Positions 1 through 12,705 of a stretch of DNA of 64,000 bases are shown one piece after another. The position numbers and the translations under genes were made by a program. The notes beneath the pieces are model-generated. The model was not told where the DNA came from and did not search any database. It worked only from the letters and a program-made list of their open reading frames with translations. Every line of letters begins with the position of its first letter. Position 1 is the stretch's first letter. Origin of the DNA: Mantis religiosa (Eukaryota; Arthropoda; Insecta; Mantodea; Mantidae); assembly GCA_030765055.1 (NCBI GenBank), contig CM060954.1, forward strand, positions 108,850,554 to 108,914,553, given 5' to 3'.

Positions 1-1476
1 CACTGTATCATGTTACTTGTTGCTGTTCTCTTGGTTGTCATACCGGTTATTTTTAACAATAATTATAAGAAGGTGCTACGTGTTTTACTTTAGCGTTGGG
101 TAACTTGGAAGGTACAATTGCGGAAACTACACTCATGGCCTTCTGTGAACATTATTGATAGTAAGACTTCATAAAAGAGATAAAAAAATCCTGTTGGCTT
201 CTTCCACATCATCTGTTACCTCAACAAATGTAGTGCGAGTAGTGCGCTTAACTTGACCAAATCATTGGTTATGTTCCACTTACAGTTCATATCATTTCTA
301 TATTTCTGTGGAGTTTCTTATATAAATGATTACTGGCTTTAAATCCAGGAAGATATAAAATGAGGTTGAACTGTTTTTGTACTGTAGACAGGTCATCGCA
401 GATGACAAAATCCCGCAAATCTCGTCCAGATTACAGGCAGCACGCACAAATACTTTACCTGCATTCAGTGATCTTTAGTTACTATAGTTTACGTTCTTTG
501 TGTTGCCATAAGGGTTTAGTGTACATAAATTGGAGCCAACTAATTAAGATAATTAATAATAATTAATAATATATTTACACATGCATATCAATGCAAACAA
601 CACTTTCTGCCATATCTGTCATTCTGCTGAAATCACCCAGCCTCAAGGGATTTAGATATTGATTGATATTTCACAACTAATTCAGTTTATAGTTATTAAT
701 GTTTTCAAACTTAATTACCTGTCTGATATTTCATAACATCTAAATTATTCGCTTTCAGAAATGTAAAAATCTGTAGGACAGAGTATCATAGTTTGCTAGA
801 TGCCAGCATGTAAAGTGATAAACATATAGTGCAGCTTCTAACGATACAATCTTATCAGATTTGCTATGCTTTAATGCTTCTTGAACAAAGGACTACATTT
901 AAACACGTAACAGGGTGCGATCCAGTGAGCTGGTTCATGGAAATTTAGATAAATATTTCATAAATAGCTAGCTAAAAGGTTCATAGATGAATTTCTACAA
1001 AATTGAAGCATTTTCATTGCAGGACTGAACGATTTATGACATTTACAGTATATTGCTTGAAAAAGTTTAGATTCTAAAATAAAACAGATTACATCCCCTT
1101 AAATTTATTATAGTGAAGGTTGAGTAATGAATGTCGATGGAAAACTTCAAGCATAATCAGCCACCGGCAATATCTGGGCAAACCATCGAGTACAAAGCAT
1201 GTTGTTGGCTTCTTGTGGGGTTGGAGGCCTGCGCCACTGTTGCCATAGACAGATATATCATCCCCTATGTGTAGCTGCAGACCACTATCACTCTATCTAA
1301 ATTTCCATGTACATAATTAATACCCTAAGTGCGTACAGCTTTTGGAATGCTCCGCATGTGTAGTATTAATTTTCATAGCAAAGCCATTCATTATGCTTCA
1401 GCATAAATGATGGTATGAGACGCCACGTTTGCATGCTTCCTATCTCATTTGCACCAGAAGACATGATGTATGTTAC
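1..1476. other. Intron or intergenic DNA downstream of the second Beat exon
   Basis: AT-rich sequence. I looked for the next Beat exon on the minus strand and did not find one. A mildly GC-richer patch at about 1150-1290 carries no recognisable coding pattern. Confidence 0.5.
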
Positions 1477-1610
1477 CTGGTGCCCGTTAACGAACCACGT
1501 GAGGTTGGCAGCAGGATACGAGGGTTTCGATGTGCAGTTAGCCCGTATCTTCTCTCCCATTTGATATTTGGTCTTCTCCACCGACAACGAGGGATCTCCT
1601 TGAGGAATAT
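1477..1610 (-). CDS. Beaten-path-like gene, exon encoding the first half of Ig domain 2
   Basis: This 134-bp exon begins after a TTTACAG acceptor with two bases that complete the codon left open by the exon at 6470, giving an aspartate. It then reads 44 codons to a donor CAG|GTAACA. The peptide contains YQMGEKIRANCTSKPS and AANLTWFVNGHQ, the B-strand cysteine and C-strand tryptophan block of the second Ig domain. The NCTS and LTWF-NG pattern and the exon break right after the NG-x-Q position are typical of Beat family genes (family knowledge). The frame stays open past the donor as far as 1366, but that stretch loses the family pattern and is read as intron. The exon with the rest of Ig2 was not seen in 1-1476, so it probably lies beyond the left edge. 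Confidence 0.88.
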
Positions 1611-1924
1611 CTGTAAATGACAGTAGTGTTAGTTACCTTCCTCAACACTCATATAAATTTAATTTTAAAATTACTCTACTATGCCAAACAGAACCACTAA
1701 TAAATACAACAAAACGACACTATTATCTTTGAGATGCACCAAATGAGTTTGGGAATGCAATGAGAAACTCTCAAGAACATTGTGCGTGTTACCATAATAA
1801 GCAAAAGAGCAGCTAAATTATTGTTCTCCATCTAATATATTATACGAAACTACATTGAATTCAATTTGTACATACAAAATACCTGTCCAAATTGAATCAT
1901 ACTATTTTCATTTTGTAGTGGTAA

Positions 1925-2600
1925 ATTAATGTAGAGGTTAGAGAGGTTAGAATCAAACTGGAGCATGCGTTTCCTTGTAGATGGATAGGGAGGGGTGCAC
2001 CAATTGCATGGCCACCGAGATCGCCCAACATAACACCTCTGGACTGCTTTAGGTGGGGGTATGTCAAGGACAGGGTGTATGCCACAAAAGTGGCGACTAT
2101 TCGCCAACTGCATGAGCGCATTCGGAATAGTGTTGAAACCGTCACTCCTGAATGCTTCAATGCACATGGGTGGAAAATGAAATGTGCAGTGTTTAACGCC
2201 CGTTTTTACTACATACGTCACCGCAGGCGGTGACACTGATGATACATGAGAAGGCGGGGAGAAACCGGAGCTTCCGGAGAAAAGCCGCCCCAGCGCCGTG
2301 TTGTCCACCACCAATCTCACTTTGCGGTCGCCTGGGATCAAACCCGGGCCGCTTTGGTGAGAGCTAAGCGGTCTAACCACTGAGCCACGGCGTAGCCTGC
2401 ACATGGGTGGAGCTCGACCATTGCCTGGATATCATTCATGTGACTGGTGGGGCACATATGGAAGTGATAGTTTCTTTATATTTGTATACAAACTTGATAA
2501 GACATACGTATTAGTAAAGTTTTGTTCATTTGGATGCCTCAAATAGTTTGGCAGAAATACTGAAGTGAAAATAGGGGCAATCAATTGGAACATCCTGTAT
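1925..2600 (+). pseudogene. Tc1/mariner-like DDE transposase remnant, interrupted by a SINE
   Basis: Plus-strand translation from about 1950 gives a typical C-terminal block of an IS630/Tc1/mariner-superfamily transposase: RWIGRGAPIAWPPRSPN followed by ITPLDCFRWGYVKDRVYATK. It continues through RQLHERIRNSVETVTPECFN up to 2174, where a SINE is inserted. After the SINE, at 2412, the sequence resumes with remnants including a VGHI block and stops. The region near 2560-2600 (ending with aacatcctgtatg) resembles the terminal repeat end of such elements. Only the last acidic catalytic block is present (SPN in place of the usual SPD), and the N-terminal DNA-binding and first catalytic regions are missing. 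It lies in the intron of the Beat gene, opposite to its direction. It is not functional. Confidence 0.8.
2175..2397 (-). mobile_element. tRNA-derived SINE (family C) inserted in the transposase remnant
   Basis: A 223-bp element in minus orientation. Its head reads GTGGCTCAGTGGTTAGACCG (A-box-like), followed by a B box GGTTTGATCCC. It is flanked by a perfect 14-bp duplication, tgcacatgggtgga, at 2161-2174 and 2398-2411. A close relative lies at 46857-47093 and a more distant one near 29717. Confidence 0.9.
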
Positions 2601-4569
2601 GTATATAAATTTCATTGCTATACAAGTTAAACTTTGTCAGCTTTTCTGAGCTAATATTAAGTGAAATTGAAGACAGTTCTTTGAAAACTTTTGTTTGTTT
2701 GTTGTCTGCTTCTGAGATGTTTATTATTGGAAAAATGAATCAGAAATGTATATTTCAGATAGGATTTCAACAGTTTCAATAATATAAAAGGAAAATTATG
2801 GCTGTCAAGTTCTAGTGTTTTTAAAATTGTGGTTTATAATCGCATCTAATCTATCACACAAAAATAAACTTTTAGTTGTAATGATAAAACCGGTGAACCA
2901 GAGAGTTCAGTTGAATTCATACAATCTATAAATAGTGTTTGGAAACAAGTATGGCCGTATAACAACAAAACCAAGGCATTTTATAACATTAATGTTTACA
3001 TAGAAGCCTGCTGGTTATAACTGGTTTTGTATATTGTTTATAGTATACTTTTGCCATATGTGCTAACTGGATTGCTCTACACTCTCCATAATATCCTTTT
3101 GTTTACTGTGTTCTACATTTTAATGTAATTAATAGTTGTAGCTTACATGATAAAGCACATACTTCTTGTTGTATTTTTATTAATTTTACAATTTCCATTT
3201 CCATTTATGTGTTCAATTGTACTTGGTAGATTTCCGAGATCCAAAATTGGGCGCAACTAAGGTGACCAAAATAGCTGCAGAGAAATTTTTCGCCCACTGT
3301 AAAGCTCTGTTAAAGTAGAACTGTTTTCCATAGAAGACAGAATTAATCACAGGTTCTACCAAACTGAATTTCCACGAAGTTAAAAGCAAGCGCAGTATAT
3401 CTTGTTTTGTGAATTGATTTTTGAATTGGAAGTGTTCAAGGTACTTCAATCTTGAACTAAAAGGCACAAATTACACATATTGCACATTATACAGGTTCAG
3501 TAGGCTTCATTGCCCAACTAGGTATGTTTTGAGAAATGAGATCTACTGTTTAAACCGCGTATATACCCTCAACATTCCTGATTTAATAGTGCAGCAGGAA
3601 GGCGCACTAATTAGTAGCACTTATGATCTCTGATATTTCAGCTTTAAAAATTTACTCCGCTGAAGAACTACAAAGATTTAATTTTTGTAATTTTTAATTA
3701 CTTATAGTGCTCATCTTCATCACTAGGTTTCGGTATACAAATACGAGAGAAGTTGAAAGCGTGTGCTGCAAATAATATACTCTAAAGAATTGCCTTAAGT
3801 CTCTATAAGCTTTTCAAAACGTTTTCTGCTAATTCCCCTTCATATGTGCTAGAAGTCTTAGTAAATATTTACCAACATGATGTATTGGTATTCTCGTTTG
3901 ATAAATATTTTCATATAGGTTTAATTACTTTGGAACCTTTGATAAACAATTGTAAAAAAGTAAAATATATGCCCAAGGATCTGATGTATTGATGTTAGTC
4001 AAGATAAATGCACGTAGAAAGGAATGAAATCTGTTGATTTATTCCCTTTTTAAAACCGCTTTCGAGACTACAGATAGTCGACAGGTAATTAGTCAAGCTT
4101 ATTTAAATAATATATGCAGATTAGGGGAAAGTTTGACAAATTTAATACCAAAATAATCACTTTGAAGTAGAAGCATGAGGCCAGAATTGCCGTATATTTA
4201 CAGGACCGCTGTCTAAACAAAACTGAAATCTCACTATATGAAATACTTTGATTTTCCAGACTAACGATTACATGCATGTGCTACGTCTTTGTTCTAAACT
4301 GTACGAGACCGGCAATCGTTAAGACTTCAGCATTCAGTCGACTTCGTAACACAATATCAGACACACCAGGTGACAAGACTACGCTTTCTTTATATGTGTT
4401 ACACGACATAAACAACTTCAATAATCGGAAACTCTTAACATAACGAAAGTAACACTGATGAATAAATAGAGCAGTAAGAACCTTCTGTAGCTAACCTTCA
4501 AAAGCTTAATTTGGTATTCTCTGTACTCTACAATTATCTCCTGTTACAGTTTACATTTCGTTTATGTAA

Positions 4570-4863
4570 AAAAAAAAAAAGGTAAAGGTACCCCCATGCT
4601 AGGCCATACGGCCTCTATCGAGGCGACGGGTGCTTACAGCAACCATCTATATAGACCTCGACATACAAGGCCTATGAGGTGGTGGTCAGCTCTACGAATT
4701 ATCCTGGTACTCATCTCTGTTAGAGGCTGAGTAAACCTCAGGGCTATAGTGTGACCAGAAGAATTATACCAGGAAATATATTCCAATGGTACCATCGGGA
4801 ATCGAACCCGCGGCATCTTGGCTTGTAGTCTAGGGCCGTAACAACTAGACTACCCCACAACCC
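4570..4863 (-). mobile_element. tRNA-derived SINE with a T-rich 3' end
   Basis: On the minus strand the element starts with GGGGTTGTGGGGTAGTCTAG and contains a B box GGTTCGATTCCC. It runs about 290 bp and ends in a run of about 11 Ts, which looks like a pol III terminator. Flanking 15-bp repeats at 4555-4569 and 4864-4878 (catttYgtttatgta) differ at one base and are the target duplication. It lies in the Beat intron. Confidence 0.85.
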
Positions 4864-4879
4864 CATTTTGTTTATGTAT

Positions 4880-6460
4880 TATCATAAACATTTAGATAGG
4901 CAAAAGTTTCACACTCCGTGATAAAAAGTTGTTTAAGTTACATATGTCACTCGGAATCGAAATTTATCTCAAAAACATTATACCCTTAACTAGAACTACA
5001 TACATTTCCTAGCCAATTTTAAAACCTTTACTTAAAGACGATATTTAAAGTCAGCTACAGAGGGAGAACTTATCACATCTGTACCTAACACACTGTACAA
5101 AATATATCAACTTACTATTTAAATTTTAGCGTGTAAATTAGCACATACCTTGCATATAGGACACATAATGATATTATTATACATTATAAGTGACTAGATT
5201 CGTAATTCTATCGTTTGCATCATCAAACTTACGCTACTGCCACTGGATGTCCTATTTCTTTTATTACCGATCGCAAAAAAATAAAACAAATTTATTGGCA
5301 GCGATAGGTGGTATTTACAAATTCATCACATGGTCCCAATTTTTAAAATAAATGTTTTTATTTTCCAAAATATCAAATCTATATGACCATTTGATTGCTT
5401 TCATAATTATTTGCTTCTTAAGCTATTTCTAGATTAAGTGACCAAAAATTACCTACTACATCTGATTTACCAATCGTTTACATTTCATACTTCTAAAATG
5501 TTCATATATTATAGTTTTCTTATCAGATTTGTTTGTATAAATGTAAAAGCCTGTCACAATTCAGTCACTAAATTGACAAGTGCCAAATATTTTATAGTTA
5601 GACATTTTCTGTTTATTAGAAAAAATTATTTTTGTCCTAATTATATTTATTTTGAAGCAAAAAATTAATCAATACTCTTAAGAAGTGTATGTAAGTTTTT
5701 ATTTACTTTTAAAACTTATAGAGTAATACTTTTATTTTTTCGTCGCGGAAACATTAACAGATGTTTTATATTTGCATTTTTAGCCTTCTAGGAATAAAGT
5801 CTCTATTAAACCATTAATTAATTCAGTGATAATGAGGTGTTTATATATTCTATTTAATTCTCATTTATTAAACAGTATATTTACTCATGCAAACTATTTA
5901 AAACAGAAGTGTATATGAAAACGGCTTAAGCTTTTATTAATCATGTACTGATACAGTGTGAGTTGATTTTCTATCGACGTCAAAATTGAATTTATTTTTC
6001 ATGTTTGATTGTCTTTAGTCTAGTAAAATAAAAAAAATCCTAATTAACTAATAAGTTTACAGAACTAATATGGCTATGTTTATTGGTCCAATACACAGTT
6101 AAGTTGTATTAGCTCCCACAAGATGATAGCAACCGCCAATAAAATAGTCATAAAGAACCTTAGAATTGATAAGAAATGATGCAGTCAGGAATTTACGGTA
6201 ACTTCTTCCTGGCACCTCTGTACATTCCTTCTCTTTATTTTAGTGAATTATTTAGTGAGCAATTCAGATTTTAGAATTTTTTTAATTCTATTTCTGTTAC
6301 TGTAACAAATCTGAATAAAATTTAAAACTAAATTGACTGTGATCCCCAGGGTAATGCGGATAAACTACTTACATATGCCTCGCTCCTGAAACCTAATTCA
6401 CACTGGAGTTTTAAGTCAAGGAAATACTGAAACAATTACATTTATAGAAGGGTAAGTAGA
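4880..6460. other. Beat intron, AT-rich, nothing recognised
   Basis: No coding pattern or repeat family that I recognise on either strand. Confidence 0.5.
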
Positions 6461-6469
6461 ATATCTTAC

Positions 6470-6605
6470 CGACTACGATCATTAGACCAGACTTGATCTC
6501 TGTATGAAACAAAGGAGCATCGGCAGAGACTTCGCACTTGTAGAAACCAGTTAGATCCCTCTGGACATCTCGAAGAGCTACCACTCTGGCATTGGACTGG
6601 GAAAT
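6470..6605 (-). CDS. Beaten-path-like gene, exon encoding the second half of Ig domain 1
   Basis: This 136-bp exon encodes 45 residues from the C-terminal half of an immunoglobulin V-type domain. It has the motif run LRDVQRDLTGFYKCEVSADA: the D-x-G-x-Y-x-C of the F strand, then CEVSADAP, which is characteristic of insect Beat cell-surface or secreted proteins. These act in motor-axon guidance as ligands of Sidestep-type receptors (family knowledge). The upstream boundary is a pyrimidine-rich acceptor ending TTCCAG. The downstream boundary is a donor G|GTAAGA. The reading frame starts in phase 0 and ends after one base of a codon, which fits the next exon at 1610. The preceding exon, which should hold the first Ig cysteine and a KWYK-type motif, was not found in this window. 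The Beat paralogue cannot be named. Confidence 0.88.
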
Positions 6606-9600
6606 CTGGAACAAAGCAAATACGTGAGGTGGTCAGAATAGCTTTCGGAGTCTTAAAAGTTTGCATTCATATAGGAAACATACTTTTTAAAAATGGCAAA
6701 AGTTCAGAAACTCGATTTTTGTAATCACAAATAGGGCTCGGAAGTTGACCCAAAAATAAGAGAAAAATAACCAATGTCTTTAAATTTTCTAAAAATTTGA
6801 GTATATTTTATTAGACATTGTAATTAGAAATGTTATGTACTGTACAAAAATTGTATGTACTGTATCCCATATATCATGAAAAAATTATATATTTAGGAAT
6901 ATCCCTTTATTGCAATAAAGAACCATTGCCTTTCGTAGTATCTCATATTTGAAGGATCGCCGATTGTCTCGAGGAACACTCCTATAGTTTGAAAAACTCC
7001 TTCATAGTTCAACTAATGTCACGGACGCACACCTGAAGTGACCAATGCCCCTTATGAAAAAACCTTCTTCATAACAATTAGTCATAATGTTGCAGAATTT
7101 TCTCAATTTTAACTGATATTCGATATTGTTTTCTAATACATTTTTCATTTTCTCACGAACTACTGACCAATTTTTCCCAAACAGTTTTGCAAATGTTCCT
7201 CCATACCTTTAATGTTTTTGATAATTCATATATGCACTCATTCTCTTTTTCTGGACACGATATTTTTTTTCTGCAAGAATGGATAGATACCAAACTTCTC
7301 TTAATTTAAGGATCATCCAGTAAGTCTTGAGCAACAGCTATAAATCCAGCATTTTCAAACTCTATGAAGGGCATGCGCCATGTGTGTTACGTGAACCACT
7401 TTAGTGTAAAATGTTTTAATTGTGTTTCCCAGTTTCACCATACATTTGGTTACATTTGCCACGAAAAGCAAAAGATTATAAGTTTCAAGCCCTATGGCCT
7501 CAAAATAAACATGTTTGGATCAACTAGCTTTTAATGTATATTCATGGTTAACCTTTTCAATTAATATCGTCTTAAGAAGAAGTATTTTCGGACGTGTGTC
7601 AACTTCTAATGTACAAAACATATGAATGACGTAAAAAGCACGCTTAAAAGAAAGAAAAAGGTAAAGAAAATGCAACAAAAGGCATAATATTTCCTAAAAT
7701 GACCCACAGACATTACCCCCACCACAAAAATGCAAAAAGATACAAAATAACAGTAGTCAGTAGTGGTCCATTTATAAGAGAAATAAATTTATGCTGAATT
7801 CTGCGCTGTTTACACAGAAAAAAGATGATATTTCAAAAGTTGTGAGCCCAAATCATAAGTTTATTAACAGTAATATTAATAATAGCAATATTAATGTAAA
7901 CTCATTATTCTTATCTGATAAAATAAGTTAAATGGAAAATCTATTTAGGCCTTTAAAGTAAATAAAAATGTATAACAAACACCTTAAATGTTAGAAACCT
8001 CAAATAGGAAACCATATTCCTTTTTCTTCTCTTAAGAGAACCGAATTTCAAGCCATCACTTAGGCACCAGCTCTTAGAAGAGCTTTATGCCTTCGCATTC
8101 GAGTCTTCCCACAAGAAAGTATGCAGAAGAATGCGCTGTTTAAGCGTAGTTTGTTGAAAATAGATAAAGTCATGTAAACGTAACACATCAGAACTGAAGA
8201 ACCGGCTTTCTTAGACAAATTTTGCGTTTCCATAGTTGCAGCAAGGAGCCACTAATAAAACTTTCATAAAACAAAATAACTATTTTCTATTTTCTGCCCA
8301 ATTATTTTACACGGCATGGTATAGTTACGCTATGGAATGAGTACAACTCTCAGATACTATGCGGCTAAGTTTTCTTGAAAGTAAGAATTGAACAGTGTAA
8401 AGGATTTTAAAATAGTTGTTTTTGGGACTTACTGTATTTGTGCATGTCACATTATGCTAAGACTTTCTGAAAACTGATCTAAAAATCGTATTTTATAGTT
8501 TTATTCTGAGTTTTATCATCTCAGACAGTTGGCTACGAAGAAATGTTGGAGCTCATATATGCATATGTACTGTCTGCCCAACACAAGAAGGCGAAGCAGA
8601 GGAATATGTAACTTAATCACCTTTTCTGTGTTTATGCTCGCCTTTCGGATATGATATGGATGTTAGGTTCATCTAAAATACACAATGTTGTTATATATAA
8701 TACCTATTGCAGCAGTTACTGAAACGAGCATTAGATCTGACAGCATGGATGACTCATATGCACTCTCATACCCTCAGTTCGCTGATAAACAGTTCAAGCC
8801 CTCTCCCTCTTTATGCTCAACTTGCATTCCTGTGGTAGGCAGACAGTGCAATTTGATCTCCAGGTCCTAGATTCATCAGGCATGGGCTTCTAGGCGATGG
8901 AGGTTATTTTAGCCATGAGCTTCTTGTGTGACTCATAGGTTGAAGGGGATATTTGAGTATCAGATTCGGACGATGATGCACGCTAAAAGGGTCGGAGTCT
9001 CTAACAATTACAGATTGAAATTATTTTTGACGCTGGCGACCTCTGCCGCTTACAGAAAGGGACCAAAAAATAACTGCCAAACAACCGCATCTTTAAACAG
9101 TGCTGCCGCAATGCACATGTTGCAGCCGCCCGTCATACAATGCTGAAACATAAGAAATGAAAGAGAATACTGGAAATGACTGGGACAAGGACTGATGCTA
9201 AGAGGAGGAGAAACACCATAGCATTTGCCTATCGATATGGAAAACCAAGAAATAGTCCATGATCTGAGTGACTGCCCTTGTGGAATCGAACCAAGTATAC
9301 CCCAAATTCCGACTGACTTCTTGAAATGGAGATATCTCAGTTGGTCACTCTACTGTTTACTTTCCTACAAAGATCATATGATTTCAAAATGAAGGGAGAA
9401 TATAATTTTGTATCAATAGTTTATAGAAAGAGGGAAGGCCATGCATTGCAACACACTGGATGGCATATCTAGTAGTGGTTGATTAGAAAGCATAGATTAT
9501 CAATCGCTTACTCCTTTACTCTTTACCGTTAACCTTTTTTTTCAAAAGCTCTACCGCAAATAAACCAAGAACCGTACCACCTACTAGGTTATGTTTATCT

Positions 9601-10228
9601 GTTACTAAAGGAACCTCTGTGAATGAGCGCCGCTTCCTATGAAGTTTTTAAGAGTCTTGTCGCAATGCCACAGCATCCTAGTTTGACATTTCCATTAAAT
9701 TCGGCGTCACTCCCTCTTCATTACGCTGTTACCGTGATGTACTTGTCTTGTTGATGCTTGCGGCATCATAAGGACTTTCTAAGTGCAGTAAGCAAAGCTG
9801 AGAGCTGTAGCTCTTTTCCTCTTCCGGCAAGCAAACAGCAGAATAAAACGTTTGTTCAACTCCGAAACACCCCCTGTTTGTGCTTGCCAGGAAACTGCTA
9901 CTTGTAAAGTCTACCATCAGAGAGATTAATCATTTTGTAAGGAAATGATAGTAGTGAGATAGATAAATAATTGCAAAATATAGTTGTTAAAATGTATAAA
10001 GTACAAAATTCAGATAAGATTTTGTCAGGAGAAAGTCATTACCAAAGCAATTTAAGTGTTCCGGGAAAGACAGTCAGTATAAATTATCCTAGTAAAGCAA
10101 TTAGAGTTCTAGTGAATCCACTCGATAACAATACCATTATGTTAAAGATGATACACCTGGAAATCCGTTAAGTTCAAAAGCTAATGTGTAGGGTAATGCA
10201 GTAACTATGTCACGTATATAAATATATA
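6606..10228. other. Intron or intergenic DNA, nothing firmly recognised
   Basis: Mostly AT-rich. The 8680-9330 part is less AT-rich, with short open frames that show no family motif. I looked for the missing first half of Ig1 on the minus strand (a KWYK-type block) and did not find it. Confidence 0.45.
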
Positions 10229-10421
10229 TATTTAGGTCTTCCAAAGTTAACGATAATTAATGAAATGAGCGAAATTGTGCTCGAATAGTCCAGGGTTCAT
10301 TGACCTTGGAGTTGCCCTTGAAGAAGCAACCTTAACCAGATAGCTCACCTGAACGAGATTCGAACTCGTAACCTTTTGAACGTGAGGCAGACACGCTACC
10401 ACTTATGCTACAGAGGCGGGC
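10229..10421 (-). mobile_element. tRNA-derived SINE, family A
   Basis: Minus-strand copy of the commonest SINE here. The head is GCCCGCCTCTGTAGCATAAG, followed by TGCCTCACGTTC and a B box near GTTCGAATCTCG. The body carries the conserved ctggctaagg and gagcacaatttcg segments. Diverged, so an old copy. Confidence 0.82.
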
Positions 10422-10729
10422 ACTAAGTCACGTAGGCAAGATTTAAGAATTATAAAGCAAATGACGTTCCTATAATCGAACAAGACAAGGTAAACATTGT
10501 GTTTGCGAATAAAGTAGCAAGTTTGATACATTGTAACATTATATAGGAATATTGGAAGGGCTAACTGTGACTTAAGTTAATAAAAGAGAGTGTGGATTTC
10601 AAAATTCGCGATTTTACTTTCCTGGCTTAGGTTTACGGAAGTGCTTACTGTGATCGACTATTGACAGTTATAGGGTTTATAAACCACCCTCGGCTTATAC
10701 AGATTTATTCATCACTAAATATTCTTCGA

Positions 10730-11423
<694 letters not shown>

Positions 11424-12265
11424 TATACAGTAGTAGACTTTTGAGTGATAAGATCTAGAAGCAGTTTAAGATGTCCCATAAGGCTTTATACCTACAATGT
11501 TAAAATCCAAAAGTTCAGGAAACATCTCAGAATCTACCAGTAGTATTACAATGAATATTTACTGCTCAATAAGTGGACATTTATTAACATTTTAAAAGAG
11601 TTTTTTTGTGCTTGCTTTTACTTAAGAGTAACATTTTTACTAACTGTCAATTTAAAAGAAAAAAGTCACTGAATTATATCCTTGCTTCAATAATAAGAGG
11701 CATTTAAGAACCCTTTGTGCTAAAACGTGAAAATATTTTTATAAATAAGTGCTACACATTTTAACTCTTTAGGTTTCATGGTTTCTGAGAAAGTGTTCCT
11801 TATGTGCAGAAAAAATTAAATTTCCAGAAATCGATGATAAAGAAGCACTAACATATAAGTCTCTGTACAGATATACACATTCCCCCTTTGCACCTCACAT
11901 TGTTTTAATAATGTTTATGAGAATCTACATATTTGCAATTTCATTGGCACACTTTTTATCAGTTTTCCTTGTTAATTATTCATAATAATTAACACTTTCA
12001 TTCATATTTTTCTTCCAGGAACTGCCAGACATGGAATTATTACAATAGTTTTTCAGCTTCAGAATTAGAAATTATACTCACAACAGAACGTGGTTTCCAA
12101 CGTTTTCTCGTTTTTTGAACACCCTGTTACTGAAAATCGGCATACTAATTATAAAAGAAGAGAACTTGGACAAAATATCACTTTTCAGAAACAAATTATA
12201 ATCATTCTTTCACAGCACAATGAAGCACGCGTTATTCTGAAAATAGTTGAAAATCCAAGGAGAAT
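11424..12265. other. AT-rich DNA, nothing recognised
   Basis: No gene or repeat family that I can support. Confidence 0.5.
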
Positions 12266-12704
12266 GGAGAATTTAGTGTCATGTTGCCGCGTTAGCCATA
12301 GTAGCTCAATGGTTTAGAGCGACTGGACGGAGACCAGAAGATCCGTGGTTCAAATCCCATCTATGTCATTGAATTTTTCAGTCTGGCTCTAGCCTTTTAT
12401 AGTGTTTCCTACACATGGGTATTGTGAAAGAACAATTAATTTCCATTAATTGTACCTATTAGTGGTCCGAAATATAAAGCCCGGCCCCTGAAGTACTTAC
12501 AGCATAGTAAGTCGCTATTAAGGCAGTTGTATGATGAATTTATGAGAAATCCTAGTTGTTTACCGGAAAAAACACGAGTCAGTTGGAGAATTTAATGTCA
12601 TGTAGCTCAATGGTTAGAGCGGCTGGACGGAGATCAAAATATCCATGGTTCAAATCCCGGCTATGGCATTGAATTTTTCAGTCTGGCTCTACCCTTTTAT
12701 AGTT
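12266..12704 (+). mobile_element. Family B tRNA-like SINE, tandem dimer (second copy truncated)
   Basis: The first unit starts near agaatttagtgtcatgttg, has the A-box-like tagctcaatggtttagagcg and B-box-like ggttcaaatcccat, and runs about 320 bp. At 12584 the same start (gagaatttaatgtcatgtag) and tRNA-like head recur, and the second unit ends near the ctggctctacc segment. Head-to-tail tandem copies with one truncated unit. Other copies lie near 39010-39945, 41193-41552 and 45852-45966. Confidence 0.82.
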
Positions 12705-12705
12705 C

